This document shows positions 64,000-64,000 of a stretch of 64,000 nucleotides of DNA, piece by piece. Below the pieces are notes generated by a model that was given only the letters and a program-made list of their open reading frames with translations, was not told the DNA's origin and did no database searches. Made by a program: the position numbers and the translations under genes. The stretch comes from Phytohabitans kaempferiae (GTDB taxonomy: Bacteria; Actinomycetota; Actinomycetes; Mycobacteriales; Micromonosporaceae): contig NZ_JBHLUH010000074.1 of assembly GCF_042433955.1 (NCBI RefSeq), positions 80,438-144,437 on the forward strand. The letters run 5' to 3'. The number at the start of each line of letters is the position of its first letter. Positions within the stretch are counted from its first letter, which is position 1.

Positions 64000-64000
64000 C

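Overview
This window is high-GC actinomycete DNA. The gene families and the codon use (third positions nearly all G or C, many GTG starts, many ATGA and GTGA stop/start overlaps) suggest a filamentous member of the Micromonosporaceae or a close relative. The family assignment is an inference, because no rRNA or tRNA gene is present. Both ends of the window cut genes: an acyl-CoA synthetase on the left and a GH3 glycosidase on the right.

Left third (1-32.6 kb). After the synthetase come an MFS transporter and a divergent LacI regulator sharing an operator. A low-GC island (about 3.4-6.8 kb) follows, holding a membrane protein overlapped by a cupin-Nudix protein, with a broken IS5-type transposase at its edge. 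Next are an Rv2629/Balon-like ribosome factor, a GT4 plus glucosyl-3-phosphoglycerate synthase pair, a divergent dehydrogenase pair, secA2, a dihydrolipoyl dehydrogenase, a DUF72 protein, a small DUF6295-like protein, a dienelactone hydrolase, and a STAS protein followed by a truncated GAF/phosphatase remnant. A DUF3500 gene, an ABC exporter with a divergent NarL-type two-component pair, and secreted proteins (Cip1-like, DUF305, LVIVD repeat, AA10 polysaccharide monooxygenase) come next. The third closes with a SigE-family sigma factor and its membrane partner, a small membrane protein, and a FadR-type regulator coupled to a PemK toxin.

Middle (32.8-41.6 kb). An iron-controlled hydroxamate siderophore island has a formyltransferase and an ornithine N5-monooxygenase, divergent across two iron boxes, plus a heterodimeric ABC exporter behind a third box. 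No NRPS is present. A REC-like/HTH double LuxR regulator lies beside it, and a class A beta-lactamase-like protein follows the exporter.

Right part (41.7-52.6 kb). The most interesting locus is a complete FxSxx-COOH (triceptide) system. It has the 61-residue precursor FxsA ending in FNSAI, the radical SAM/SPASM maturase FxsB fused to an intact HExxH domain, two FxsC TIR-like proteins, and the ParA-like/STAND/TPR protein FxsT. The five genes are tightly packed, with an MFS transporter just upstream.

Right end (52.6-64 kb). A form I aerobic CO dehydrogenase operon (coxM-coxS-coxL-xdhC-like-coxG-like) lies divergent to a LysR regulator. coxM carries an unusual in-frame palindromic insertion. 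An ECF sigma/anti-sigma pair, a TetR-like protein that has lost its DNA-binding domain, and the partial GH3 gene close the window.
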